Shown: in pieces, positions 50,515-60,289 of the stretch
Layout: each line of letters opens with the position of its first letter
Position numbering within the stretch: position 1 is the first letter of the stretch
Assembly (NCBI RefSeq): GCF_003202405.1
Contig: NZ_QJHL01000004.1
Span: 186,001 to 250,000, forward strand
Reading direction: 5' to 3'
From: Flavobacterium hydrophilum
GTDB taxonomy: Bacteria > Bacteroidota > Bacteroidia > Flavobacteriales > Flavobacteriaceae
DNA: 64,000 nucleotides
Notes under the pieces: generated by a model
What the model was told of the DNA's origin: nothing
What the model saw: only the letters and a program-made list of their open reading frames with translations
The model's database searches: none
Translations under genes and position numbers: made by a program

Positions 50515-51423
50515 ATGATTTCTAATAGAAGAATTCTTATCCTATATAATTCAGTGTCTTATTTCATTCCTTTAATTGAATCTACAGGTGTTAGATGTTC
50601 AACAGCCTTTCGTCAATTGAATTTGATTGAAAAAATCGTAAGAAAATTATCTATTTTTTTACATATGCCAAAACATTATTGGTTTGGTGACTGGAAAAAA
50701 GAGTTGAATAATATCGAAACAGTTATTTGTTTTTCGACAAATGACATTGATGCTTTTGAATATATAAAAAAGAAAAATCCAAAAATTCGTTTAATTTTTT
50801 GGTATTGGGATCCTGTTTATAGAAACAAGGTTCAGCCTAATGATATTTCAGATACATTATGTGAAAAATGGTCTTTTGACATCAATGATTGTAAAAATTA
50901 TAATATGATTTATAATACTACATTTTACTTTGATAAAATATTATTACCCGAAATCAATTTAAAGTATGATGCAGTATTTGTAGGACAGGATAAAGGTAGA
51001 GGGACTATAATTAATGATTTAAAACTTAATCTTGTAAACTTAAATTTAAAATTATTCTTTCATATTGTCGAAGATATTGATTCGTTAACTAATCCTAGAA
51101 GAAATAGACCGATATTATACTCTGATTATTTAAATATTTTATCAACAAGTTCAGCTATAATTGATATAATTCAAAGTGGACAGAATGGCATTTCATTGAG
51201 GCCAATGGAGTCAATTTTCTTAAAAAAGAAACTGATAACGAATGATAAAAATATTATAAATGCAGATTTCTATGATAGTAATAATATATTTATATTAGAT
51301 GTTGACGATATTGATATTATTCACAACTTTTTGAAATCCCCATATAATGATGTTCCTGTAGAAATTATATCTAATTATAACTTTGATAATTGGTTGAACA
51401 GATTTTTTAATGAACATCAGTAA
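50515..51423 (+). CDS. Putative glycosyltransferase-like protein, unassigned family
   Basis: This 302-residue soluble protein has no membrane segment and no strong family motif. It starts with a beta-strand (RRILILYNSVSYFIPLIE). In the middle it shows RLIFWYWDPVYRN and KYDAVFVGQDKGRG. In the C-terminal third SGQNGISLRPMESIFLKKKL is like the donor-site helix of GT-B glycosyltransferases, where a Glu follows a Gly-rich turn. Proteins of this sort occur in LPS and capsule loci. Given its place just before the flippase, a sugar transferase is likely, but donor and acceptor are unknown. The gene is very AT-rich. Confidence 0.5.
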   Translation: MISNRRILILYNSVSYFIPLIESTGVRCSTAFRQLNLIEKIVRKLSIFLHMPKHYWFGDWKKELNNIETVICFSTNDIDAFEYIKKKNPKIRLIFWYWDPVYRNKVQPNDISDTLCEKWSFDINDCKNYNMIYNTTFYFDKILLPEINLKYDAVFVGQDKGRGTIINDLKLNLVNLNLKLFFHIVEDIDSLTNPRRNRPILYSDYLNILSTSSAIIDIIQSGQNGISLRPMESIFLKKKLITNDKNIINADFYDSNNIFILDVDDIDIIHNFLKSPYNDVPVEIISNYNFDNWLNRFFNEHQ

Positions 51424-51431
51424 CTTTTTAT

Positions 51432-52853
51432 ATGAGAGAATTTATTAGATCCTTCTTTTTATTAGGAATTGCTACAACTATTGAAAAAATTATAGCTTTT
51501 GTATTATTACCTATTTATACAAGCTATTTTGATGTAGTAGAATATGCTGTAATTGATTTAATTTTTGTTTTCATTAGTACTACTTCAATATTTGCAGAAT
51601 TACAATTAGAAACAGCTTTGCAGAGGTATTATTATGATTTTACAGGAAAAGATAAGAGGATGCTTATATCCACAAATTTTATGGTAATAATATTATTATC
51701 AATTCTTTTAACAGCTATTATTATAGTTTTCTCTGAAACAATATCCATAACATTATTTGATAAGCCAAACTACAATAATATTATAAAAATTGCATCTTTA
51801 CAATTACCGTTTATTAACTTTTCGATGTTGTCATTCATTGTGTTGCGATATGAAAAGAAAAATAAATTATTCCTTATTTTGATGTTAATAAAGGTTATAA
51901 TAACATTAATATTTACTCTATTATTTGTAGTTGTTTTCAAACTTGGGGTTATTGGAGTATTTTACTCTCAAGTTATTGGATTACTCATCTCATCCTTATT
52001 TCTTTTTTTTGCGGTAAAAGAACATCTTAGCCTTAAAAGTTCTTCTTTCTTTTTAAATAAAAGTTTTAGTTATGCTCTACCACAATTTCCTGCAAGAATA
52101 GGAAGTACTTTGTTGTCTTTTGCAAATCGGTTTTTCATGGTCAATTATTTAACTTTAACTTCTATAGGGTTATTTTCCTTGTCTTTAAAATTAGCTTCTG
52201 TAATTCAATTATTAAATACTGCATTCGTAATGGCATGGGCTCCTTTTATGTTTGAGCAATTCAAAATAATTACACACAGACAGAATTTTGCAAAAGTTCT
52301 AATTCTCGCAACATGCCCAATATATTGTATTGTATGTGGAATCACTTTATTTTCAAAAGAGATAATCGAATTGGTGTCGACTAAAGAATTTTATGAATCC
52401 TATAAATATATTGGAGGCTTAGCTTTATATTTTTCTCTTTACATATTTAAAGAAATTGTAGATATTGGACCAAAGTACAAAGAACAAACAAAATACCTAT
52501 CTTATACATTTTTCGCTTCAGTGGTTTTTAATTTGATTTTTTTATTTTTATTAATTAAAAATTTTGAATTACCAGGAGTTGTGCTTGCAATGATACTCAC
52601 CAATGTATTTTTACTTGTAGTAAGTTGGATTGTTTCAAACCATTTATATTTCATTCCACACAGGCATATTCAATTTATGGTTTTATCTATTCCAACATTT
52701 ATCATTGCTATAGGATCTATGTATGTATATCCAAGTGTTGTATATAGGATTTCATTGTTCTTTGTAATGTTTTTTCTTTATTCCATTTCTTTTTATAAAC
52801 ACTTAAAAACTTCGAGTTTGAATATAGAACAGTATAATACGGGGTTAAATTAG
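51432..52853 (+). CDS. Polysaccharide flippase (Wzx-like)
   Basis: This 473-residue polytopic inner-membrane protein of the MOP/PST superfamily has about 12-14 predicted helices. It starts REFIRSFFLLGIATTIEKII, FVLLPIYTSYFDVVEYAVI, a typical oligosaccharide flippase N-terminus. FANRFFMVNYLTLTSIGLFS is the conserved central segment. It should flip undecaprenyl-PP-linked repeat units to the periplasm. The strong AT bias and Lys/Phe/Ile richness match the adjacent polymerase and transferase genes. Confidence 0.9.
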   Translation: MREFIRSFFLLGIATTIEKIIAFVLLPIYTSYFDVVEYAVIDLIFVFISTTSIFAELQLETALQRYYYDFTGKDKRMLISTNFMVIILLSILLTAIIIVFSETISITLFDKPNYNNIIKIASLQLPFINFSMLSFIVLRYEKKNKLFLILMLIKVIITLIFTLLFVVVFKLGVIGVFYSQVIGLLISSLFLFFAVKEHLSLKSSSFFLNKSFSYALPQFPARIGSTLLSFANRFFMVNYLTLTSIGLFSLSLKLASVIQLLNTAFVMAWAPFMFEQFKIITHRQNFAKVLILATCPIYCIVCGITLFSKEIIELVSTKEFYESYKYIGGLALYFSLYIFKEIVDIGPKYKEQTKYLSYTFFASVVFNLIFLFLLIKNFELPGVVLAMILTNVFLLVVSWIVSNHLYFIPHRHIQFMVLSIPTFIIAIGSMYVYPSVVYRISLFFVMFFLYSISFYKHLKTSSLNIEQYNTGLN

Positions 52854-52873
52854 GATTTAATTCAAAACTTAAA

Positions 52874-54028
52874 ATGTTATATTTTCTTGTTTTTATTTAC
52901 TTATTTTTCTTAGCTATATATTACGATCTTGGAGATTCAAAAAGAAATAGTAATTTTAGTTACTTTCTAAGTTTATTTATTTTAATTATAATTTCTGGTT
53001 TGCGATATAAAGTAGGTGGAGATACCTTACTTTATTTTGAAAGTTTTGAAAAAACACCTTTAGTGTACGAGCTATTTAATTATGATTTTTCAGAAGAAAG
53101 ATATGATCCATTCTGGATCATATTTCAATCTATTTCAAAGACTATTTGCAATGACTTTGCTTTTTTTCAATTACTTCATTCTATTTTCGTTAACACTGTA
53201 GTTTTTTATTTTTTTAGAAAAAATACTCATTATTATTTCACTGCTATTCTCTTATACTTTTGCGGTAATTATTTTTATTTTAATATGGAGATAATGAGAG
53301 AGTCCCTGTCAATAAGTTTTTTTCTAATTGCTTATCCTTATCTAATAACAAAAAAATGGGTTAAATACTATTTGATAATTTTTGTTTCTTATTTATTTCA
53401 TTCTTCTGCGATTATACTTTTTTTCCTTCCTCTTTTAGCTAAAGTTAAATTAGATTCGAAAGGTATTGTCCTACTATTAATATCTTTTGCCTGTTCTAGT
53501 TATCTGGGACAATTGATAGAATTAGGTTTATTTGCAGCAAGAATAACTGAAAAATTCGTTATATATTCTCAGACACAAGCGTTAAATATTTTTGGAGTCA
53601 TAACTGGATTAATATTATATTGTTTTATCCCCTTGCTTTTTATTAATTTTTATAATAGGTACTACGGTAAATATTTAAAATTTGTAACTCTCCTTTTTTC
53701 CTATTTTTTTCTTTCTGTATTAGCTTTAAGTGTTCAAGGATTTTATAGATTTTTAAATTATTTCATAATATTTCAAATAATTTTTTTGAGTGATTTTTTT
53801 ATTACCTTATTGAGGTCTAAAAATGATTTATTAAAAGTTAAATTTTTGTTTTTTGCTTTTTTTGCTTTGTGGGTAGTAGTTCCAAAAGTATTATATTATA
53901 ACTACGACACCTCCATGTGGTCTAAAGGGACCAAAAAATATAACCTTTATTATCCTTATAGTTCAATCATTGATAAAGAAGAATATTTTTTCCGTAAAGA
54001 GATACACGATGGTACTTTTTATGAATAA
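52874..54028 (+). CDS. EpsG-family polysaccharide polymerase (Wzy role)
   Basis: This 384-residue protein has about ten hydrophobic segments. EpsG-family hallmarks are visible: SGLRYKVGGDTLLYFESFEK near residue 40, NMEIMRESLSISFFLIAYPY near 135 and SYLFHSSAIILFFLPLLA near 175. Such proteins polymerise flipped repeat units in the Wzy-dependent route. It follows the flippase by 20 nt. Confidence 0.88.
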   Translation: MLYFLVFIYLFFLAIYYDLGDSKRNSNFSYFLSLFILIIISGLRYKVGGDTLLYFESFEKTPLVYELFNYDFSEERYDPFWIIFQSISKTICNDFAFFQLLHSIFVNTVVFYFFRKNTHYYFTAILLYFCGNYFYFNMEIMRESLSISFFLIAYPYLITKKWVKYYLIIFVSYLFHSSAIILFFLPLLAKVKLDSKGIVLLLISFACSSYLGQLIELGLFAARITEKFVIYSQTQALNIFGVITGLILYCFIPLLFINFYNRYYGKYLKFVTLLFSYFFLSVLALSVQGFYRFLNYFIIFQIIFLSDFFITLLRSKNDLLKVKFLFFAFFALWVVVPKVLYYNYDTSMWSKGTKKYNLYYPYSSIIDKEEYFFRKEIHDGTFYE

Positions 54029-54109
54029 ATACTACACAAAAGATTAGAATAAGAGATATGTTTTTTCAATTTTCTTTGTATAGACTTCTAGACTTATTAT
54101 AGGTTGAAA

Positions 54110-54142
54110 TTTGTTTTTTCGCTATAGAAATATTTTAATTTG
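54110..54142 (+). promoter_or_regulatory. Possible promoter before the first asnB-like gene
   Basis: TTTG at 54110-54113 and TTAATTTG at 54135-54142 (one mismatch in the -7 box), with 21 nt between, in the 131-nt gap after the polymerase gene. Nothing else is recognisable in that gap. Confidence 0.3.
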
Positions 54143-54159
54143 AATAATATTTAAAAATA

Positions 54160-55983
54160 ATGTGTGGAATTTATGCAACAAATATTCCTTTTTGTAAAGA
54201 AGAGGTACAAGCTAAATTAGAATCCATTCAATTCAGAGGCCCTGATTACACTGGATTTACATCGATTGATGATTTAATATTAGGGCATTTGAGATTGTCC
54301 ATTTTAGATTTAGACGAACGCTCACATCAACCTATGCTATTTGAAGAGCTTTCTATTGTCTTTAATGGGGAAATTTACAATTTTCAGGAAATAAGAGAGG
54401 AGCTTGAATGTCTTGGTCATAATTTTATTACTTCTGGAGATACAGAAGTATTGTTAAAAGGCTATAAACAATGGGGTGAAGGGATTTTGCCCAAATTAAA
54501 CGGGATGTTCGCTTTTGTAATTTACAATAAAAACACACAAAATCTTTTTTGTGCTCGTGATAGATTTGGGATTAAGCCTTTTTATTATTCATGGATTGAT
54601 GGGAAAATAGAAATTTGTAGTCAATTAAGGCCAATTTGTCAAAATAAAATAATAGATCAAAAAGCTATAGGAATGTTTCTCGACTGTACGTATATTCCAA
54701 GCCCATATACTATTTATAAAGACGTTTTTAAATTACCACCAGGTAATATTCTTGAGCTTAATTTAAATACAAATGTTTTAGTTGTAAAAGAATATTGGAA
54801 TTTAAAAAAAATTATTCCTCTTCAATTATCCTATAATCAGGCTAAAGATCAATTACATGAATTATTAAAAGATGCTGTAAAAATAAGATTGCAGTCTGAT
54901 GTGCCTTTTGGTACTTTCCTTTCTGGAGGTATTGATTCAGCATTGGTATCTAGTATTGCATCAAAAGTTTCTAAAGATAGGATTAAAACATTTTCTATTG
55001 GATTTGATGACCCTAAGTATGATGAAAGTAAAATAGCGGCTCAGTTTGCTAATATTATAAATTCGGAACATACAGAAACAATATGCAGGCCTGAAGATAT
55101 TCTGGAAATGATTCCGAAATTGGTTTCAGTTTATGATGAGCCCTTTGCTGATAGTTCTGCTTTACCATCATTGTTGCTAAATAAAGTAACTAAACAATAT
55201 GTAACTATGGCCTTATCAGGCGACGGAGGTGATGAAAGTTTTTTGGGTTATAATCACTTTGATTGGGTCAATAAGTTTAAGTTTTTTATTAAAATACCAT
55301 ATTTACTAAGAAAGAATTTATCTAAACTATTGGTTTTTAATGTTTTTAAATCCAGAACGGAACCTATTAAAAGGATTTTTAATATTAAGTCTAAGAATGA
55401 ATTTATCGCAGGCATTTTTGTGGGCTATAATTCTATTGTAAAAAATAGGAATCTGGATTGGTTATCAAATTACGAGGGCTATAAAATATGGGCAAATGAT
55501 TGGATACAATCCACAGCTGATTTAAATATAAAATTATGGCTAGAGAATGACAGTAATGTGAAAGTAGACAGAGCGAGTATGGCTTATTCAGTTGAAGTAA
55601 GAAGTCCATTTTTAGATTACAGAATAGTGGAGTTTGCACGAACACTCCCAATTTCATATCGATACATTCCTGGACGAAAGAAAAGAATATTAAGAGATAT
55701 TTTAAAAGAATACATATCAGAAGAAATCTTTGATCAACCCAAAAAAGGTTTTGCAGTACCTATTGGAAAATGGATTCGTGAAGAATTAAGAGAAGAATTT
55801 GTTGGAAACTTATCAGATGAATTTTTGAATGAGGTACCTAATCTTAATGTAGTAAAATTTAAGAAAATGTTTAAAGAACATTTAGATGGAAAAGGAGACT
55901 ATTCCTCTTATGTTTGGAGGGTATATGTCTTGTCTAAATGGTATCAGGAATTTGGGTTTTATAAAAAGACAGATGCAAAATAG
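54160..55983 (+). CDS. asnB: Asparagine synthase-like glutamine amidotransferase (copy 1)
   Basis: This 607-residue enzyme has an N-terminal Ntn glutaminase domain with nucleophile Cys2 (MCGIYATN), RGPDYTGF, LRLSILDLD and FNGEIYN. The C-terminal synthetase domain has the PP-loop SGGIDSALVSS near residue 255 and DEPFADSSALPS, LSGDGGDESFLGY. The family makes asparagine, but members in O-antigen and capsule loci amidate uronic acids (WbpS-type) and the location here favours that. A second member lies at 58269. The last 11 nt overlap the next gene's start. Confidence 0.85.
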   Translation: MCGIYATNIPFCKEEVQAKLESIQFRGPDYTGFTSIDDLILGHLRLSILDLDERSHQPMLFEELSIVFNGEIYNFQEIREELECLGHNFITSGDTEVLLKGYKQWGEGILPKLNGMFAFVIYNKNTQNLFCARDRFGIKPFYYSWIDGKIEICSQLRPICQNKIIDQKAIGMFLDCTYIPSPYTIYKDVFKLPPGNILELNLNTNVLVVKEYWNLKKIIPLQLSYNQAKDQLHELLKDAVKIRLQSDVPFGTFLSGGIDSALVSSIASKVSKDRIKTFSIGFDDPKYDESKIAAQFANIINSEHTETICRPEDILEMIPKLVSVYDEPFADSSALPSLLLNKVTKQYVTMALSGDGGDESFLGYNHFDWVNKFKFFIKIPYLLRKNLSKLLVFNVFKSRTEPIKRIFNIKSKNEFIAGIFVGYNSIVKNRNLDWLSNYEGYKIWANDWIQSTADLNIKLWLENDSNVKVDRASMAYSVEVRSPFLDYRIVEFARTLPISYRYIPGRKKRILRDILKEYISEEIFDQPKKGFAVPIGKWIREELREEFVGNLSDEFLNEVPNLNVVKFKKMFKEHLDGKGDYSSYVWRVYVLSKWYQEFGFYKKTDAK

Positions 55984-57043
55984 AAAGAAAATATTATTTG
56001 TTTTGCCTAATTTATGTGCCGGTGGTGCGGAACGTGTTTTGTCATTTGTTTCACAGAAGTTAAATACAAATAATTTTGATGTTAAATTAATTGTGTTGGG
56101 CTTTAAAAAAGATGCTGTATATAATGTTAATGAAGTAGAAGTACAATATCTTAATAAAGAAAGGCTGTTGACTTCAATTATAGCTTTGTTTTGTCTTTTT
56201 AAAAAAGAAAAACCATCAATTGTAATAAGCTCGATAGTACACGTAAATATTACGATGGGTTTTTTTAGTCTATTTTTTAGAGAGATAAAGTTTGTTGGGA
56301 GAGAAGCGAGTGTAATTTCTAAGATGAATGAATTCTCTAAATTGAATTCTAAATTAAATTTAACCTTAATTAAAATTTTTTATCCAAGATTGTCTGCAAT
56401 TATTTGCCAATCTGAAGATATGAAAACTGATTTTATTAAAATTCTTCGACTTGATTCTTCAAAATTAGTTTTGATTCATAATCCTGTTACACAAAGTTTT
56501 ATAAGTGCTTTATCAAATAATTTTGGCAATAAGATAAATTTCATAACAGTTGGTAGATTAAGTGAAGAAAAAGGATATTTAAGAATTTTAGAAGGGTTGT
56601 CAAAAATTTACAACTATGATTTTCATTATACAATTGTTGGCTCTGGACCACAATTAGAGGATCTAAAAGATTGTGTAAGTAATTATAAATTAAATGGAAA
56701 GGTTAGTTTTATTCCTTACACATCTAAAGTTTTAGAGGAAGTTAGTAAAAATGATTTTTTTCTTCAAGGTTCTTATGTTGAGGGATTTCCAAATGCTTTG
56801 TTAGAAAGTTGTACTGTCGGCACACCTGTAATAGCATTTAATTGTCCTGGTGGTACAAAAGATATCGTAATTACTGGTGCAAATGGTTTTTTAGTTCAAG
56901 ATGAGTTAGAATTTATTGCTGTTTTAAATAATATTGATAAACTTAAAACAATAGATAAAAATGCGGTAAGAATGTCTGTAAGTTCTAAATTTAATGCAGA
57001 AAAGATTGTACGCAAATATGAAAATTTATTCGAACAGTTATAA
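55973..57043 (+). CDS. GT4-family glycosyltransferase
   Basis: This 356-residue GT-B enzyme starts, in my call, at the ATG 55973 (MQNRKKILFVLPNLCAGGAE), which gives the standard N-terminal GGAERVLSF loop and overlaps the asnB-like gene by 11 nt. Upstream in-frame ATGs inside asnB give unrelated sequence. The C-terminal half shows NFITVGRLSEEKGYLRILEG and the donor-site YVEGFPNALLESCTVGTPVI motif (ExFxxxLLE type). Sugar specificity is not known. It ends one base before the next transferase starts. Confidence 0.9.
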   Translation: MQNRKKILFVLPNLCAGGAERVLSFVSQKLNTNNFDVKLIVLGFKKDAVYNVNEVEVQYLNKERLLTSIIALFCLFKKEKPSIVISSIVHVNITMGFFSLFFREIKFVGREASVISKMNEFSKLNSKLNLTLIKIFYPRLSAIICQSEDMKTDFIKILRLDSSKLVLIHNPVTQSFISALSNNFGNKINFITVGRLSEEKGYLRILEGLSKIYNYDFHYTIVGSGPQLEDLKDCVSNYKLNGKVSFIPYTSKVLEEVSKNDFFLQGSYVEGFPNALLESCTVGTPVIAFNCPGGTKDIVITGANGFLVQDELEFIAVLNNIDKLKTIDKNAVRMSVSSKFNAEKIVRKYENLFEQL

Positions 57044-58186
57044 ATGAAAGTAGCAATTTTTATTTATTCATTAGCTGGTGGTGGTGCAGAACGAATAGTT
57101 TCACAATTAGTCCCGTATCTCGAAAGTAAAGAATTAGATGTTTATTTAGTTTTAATGAATAATACTTGTGCTTATTCTTTTACTACTAAGAGAGAACCAT
57201 TTTTTTTAGAACATTCAAAGCCAACAGAGAATGGTATATTAAAACTGTTGAAGATTCCTTTATTGGCTTATAAGTATCATGTTTTACTTAAAAAGAATAA
57301 TATAGAAAAAAGTATATCATTCTTAACAAGACCAGGGTTTATATCTGTTTTAACTAAATTCTTTAACAAACAAAGAACTATAATAATTTCTGAAAGGTCA
57401 AATTCTAGTAATCAGTATGGATATAAGAATTTACAATCTTGGATCAATATTTTTTTAATTAAAAAGCTATACCCTATTGCCGATCTAATAATAACAAATT
57501 CTAAAGGTAATGCTGAAGATTTGATTTCGAATTTTAATGTACCATCTCATAAACTATTCACTGTTTATAATCCTGTTTCTATAAAGACAATTGATGCAAT
57601 TGAATCTAAAAAAGATTTTTTTGATAAAAATTTTTTTAATTTAATTAGTGTGGGACGTTTAGATAAAGGAAAAAACCATCAATTATTAATTAGATCTGTC
57701 GAAAAATTAAAGGATAAAAAAGTAAGACTGTATATTTTTGGTGATGGGGAACTTAAAAATGAACTTCAAAGGTTAATAGGAAATTTAAGATTGGAAAAAA
57801 GTGTTTTTTTAATGGGCTTTGATTCTAATCCATATCAGTATTTAAAAGCAGCTGATTTATTTGTTTTCTCTTCAAATCATGAAGGATTTCCAAATGTTCT
57901 TTTAGAAGCAATGACTTGCAGTTTGCCTATAATTAGTACTAATTGTCCTTCAGGGCCTAATGAAATTTTGGAAGCTGAAATTGAATATGACTTTAAAGAA
58001 ATATTTTTCACTAAATATGGTCTTTTGATACCAAGAAATGATGAACAGAAAATGACCGAAGCAATAGTTTATATGATGGGAAATGTCACATATTATGCAG
58101 ATTGTAAAGCCTCGCTAAAAAAACGGATCTTGGATTTTGAAAATGAAAAAATATTAGAAAATTTTTATAATATATTTTCTGCTTAA
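57044..58186 (+). CDS. GT4-family glycosyltransferase
   Basis: This 380-residue GT-B enzyme shows VAIFIYSLAGGGAERIVSQL at the start, LISVGRLDKGKNHQLLIRSV in the donor domain and NHEGFPNVLLEAMTCSLPII, with NCPSGPNEIL after it. These are shared with GalNAc-alpha transferases of the PglH/PglJ type, but the acceptor is unknown. It begins immediately after the stop of the previous transferase, so the two are co-translated in tandem. Confidence 0.9.
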   Translation: MKVAIFIYSLAGGGAERIVSQLVPYLESKELDVYLVLMNNTCAYSFTTKREPFFLEHSKPTENGILKLLKIPLLAYKYHVLLKKNNIEKSISFLTRPGFISVLTKFFNKQRTIIISERSNSSNQYGYKNLQSWINIFLIKKLYPIADLIITNSKGNAEDLISNFNVPSHKLFTVYNPVSIKTIDAIESKKDFFDKNFFNLISVGRLDKGKNHQLLIRSVEKLKDKKVRLYIFGDGELKNELQRLIGNLRLEKSVFLMGFDSNPYQYLKAADLFVFSSNHEGFPNVLLEAMTCSLPIISTNCPSGPNEILEAEIEYDFKEIFFTKYGLLIPRNDEQKMTEAIVYMMGNVTYYADCKASLKKRILDFENEKILENFYNIFSA

Positions 58187-58268
58187 GAACAAATAAGGCT
58201 TTTAACTTTTTTACAGAAAATAAAGCATTGAAAAATAATAGACAAATAAATAAAATAAACCAACAACT

Positions 58269-60155
58269 ATGTGTGGAATTAATGGGTTTATAAGTCATCA
58301 TCCAAATATCGAAATGCAAAAAGTGCTCTGTGATATGAATAATGCTATCATACACCGTGGACCAGATCAAGACGGTTTTTTTGAAGATAACTCTTCAAAT
58401 TGTAAAATTGGAATGGCTATGAGACGATTATCTATCATAGATTTAAATTTAGGGAAGCAGCCTATTTTTACAGAGGATAAACAAAAGGTTGTTATTTTTA
58501 ATGGAGAAATTTACAACTTTAAAGTTCTTAAAAACGATCTAGAAAAAAAAGGTATTGAGTTTGTAACTAATTCAGACACAGAAGTAATTGTGAAGTTGTA
58601 TGAATGTTATGGTATTAAAGCATTCTCAATGCTTGATGGAATGTTTGCCTTTAGTATTTATGATAAAACTTTAAATAAAGTTTTAATTGCCAGAGACTTT
58701 TTTGGAGAAAAACCATTATATTATACCAAAACAAATGATAGTTTTATTTGGGCCTCAGAATTGAAATCCATTATAAAAGTGCTACCTGTAAAACCTAGTA
58801 TTAATGCGAGAAGTTTAAATCTTTTTTTGCAGCTAACTTATATTCCTGCACCCTACACTATTTATGATAATATTCATAAATTAGAATCCAATCATTACAT
58901 TGAATTTGATTGTTCGAATTTTGAATTTGAAATTCACGAAATTGAACAAAAACATAAAGATTATTCTGAAATTTCAAAATTGGAAGCAACAAAAATCACG
59001 CATGATTTAATTCAAGATAGTATAAATTCAAGATCTATTTCAGACGTATCTTTAGGAACATTTCTTTCAGGGGGTGTAGATTCGTCAATTATCTCTTTAT
59101 GTTTGGCGCAGCAATCAAGTACGAAAATTGAAACTTTTTCAATTGGTTTTGATAAAAAATCTTTTGATGAAACTGAAAAATCCAGGACTGTTGCAAAACT
59201 TATAAATAGTAATCATCATGAATTTATAATATCTGAAAAAGACTTAACAACAAACATAAATGAGATAATATTAAATTTTGATGAACCTTTTGCAGATTCT
59301 TCAGCATTGGCAAGTTATATTGTTTCAAGCAAAACAAAAGAGTTTGTAAAAGTAGCCTTAACTGGTGATGGTGGTGATGAAGTTTTTGGAGGATACAATA
59401 AATATTATATGGGGAGATTAAACGATAAGTATATAAATTTAATTCCTAAGACACTACATAATACCTTTTCATCAACAATTAGCAAAGTATTAAATACAAA
59501 TGAAGATAACAGAGGAGGTCGTTTTAAGATTAATAAACTGTTAAAATCAATAAATTATGAAGGTGATTTTTATTACAATATAATTTCATTAGGATTTTAT
59601 GAGAATGAAATTAGAGAAATTTTGAAACGTAATAAGTATGTCGAAAATTCATTGTCTTTTTATAAAGATAAAATAGGAAATCATAATAAAAATTTAACTG
59701 ATTTTAGAAATATTGATAAAATGATCAGTCTGGAAGGAGATATGATTGTAAAAGTAGATAGAACTAGTATGTTGACATCTCTAGAATGTCGTGCTCCGTT
59801 CTTGAATAAGGAAATATGGAATTTTACAAGTCAATTGCCTGAAGATTTTCTAATTAAAGGATGGGATAAAAAGCATATTTTGAAAGAATCATTCAAAAAA
59901 TATTTCCCAAAAGATTTTCTTAATAAACCAAAGAAAGGTTTTGGAGTGCCTGTTGGTGATTGGCTAAGAGGGAATTTGAAAAATGAATTGCTGTTATATG
60001 TTGATAAAATATTTATTGAAGACCAAAATATTTTTCATTTTGAAACAATATGGAATTTAGTAAATAATCATTTAGAAGGGAAAATTGATAATACATTTAA
60101 AGTATGGACGTTTTTTTGTTTTCAAAAGTGGTATAGAGAAAGTTATGAAAAGTAA
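58269..60155 (+). CDS. asnB: Asparagine synthase-like glutamine amidotransferase (copy 2)
   Basis: This 628-residue enzyme has Cys2 (MCGINGFISHH), HRGPDQDGFF, RRLSIIDLNLGKQPI and FNGEIYNFK in the glutaminase domain. The synthetase domain has FLSGGVDSSIISLCLAQ, DEPFADSSALASYIV and TGDGGDEVFGGYNKYYMG. It is clearly divergent from copy 1, so it is not a recent duplicate. Its place among glycosyltransferases suggests sugar-acid amidation or a related modification; simple asparagine synthesis remains possible. Confidence 0.85.
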   Translation: MCGINGFISHHPNIEMQKVLCDMNNAIIHRGPDQDGFFEDNSSNCKIGMAMRRLSIIDLNLGKQPIFTEDKQKVVIFNGEIYNFKVLKNDLEKKGIEFVTNSDTEVIVKLYECYGIKAFSMLDGMFAFSIYDKTLNKVLIARDFFGEKPLYYTKTNDSFIWASELKSIIKVLPVKPSINARSLNLFLQLTYIPAPYTIYDNIHKLESNHYIEFDCSNFEFEIHEIEQKHKDYSEISKLEATKITHDLIQDSINSRSISDVSLGTFLSGGVDSSIISLCLAQQSSTKIETFSIGFDKKSFDETEKSRTVAKLINSNHHEFIISEKDLTTNINEIILNFDEPFADSSALASYIVSSKTKEFVKVALTGDGGDEVFGGYNKYYMGRLNDKYINLIPKTLHNTFSSTISKVLNTNEDNRGGRFKINKLLKSINYEGDFYYNIISLGFYENEIREILKRNKYVENSLSFYKDKIGNHNKNLTDFRNIDKMISLEGDMIVKVDRTSMLTSLECRAPFLNKEIWNFTSQLPEDFLIKGWDKKHILKESFKKYFPKDFLNKPKKGFGVPVGDWLRGNLKNELLLYVDKIFIEDQNIFHFETIWNLVNNHLEGKIDNTFKVWTFFCFQKWYRESYEK

Positions 60156-60289
60156 AATTTCTCTTTTTGGGTCTTTCTTGCTAATAGCAAATTTGATATA
60201 TAATAATTCATTCATAAAAACGAAAACTTCTAATAAAAAGATCTAAATTTTAAATACTTAAAAAGTAATGATTAAAATAGCTAATTAAT

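Noticed and set aside
55886..55972. Upstream ATG for the GT4 transferase inside the asnB-like gene
   Set aside because: It would overlap asnB by nearly 100 nt with sequence unlike the family; the ATG at 55973 fits the GT-B N-terminus.
58086..58370. 94-codon minus-strand ORF between the GT4 and second asnB-like gene
   Set aside because: It overlaps both coding regions on the opposite strand, has low-complexity Phe/Leu/Lys sequence and no family features.
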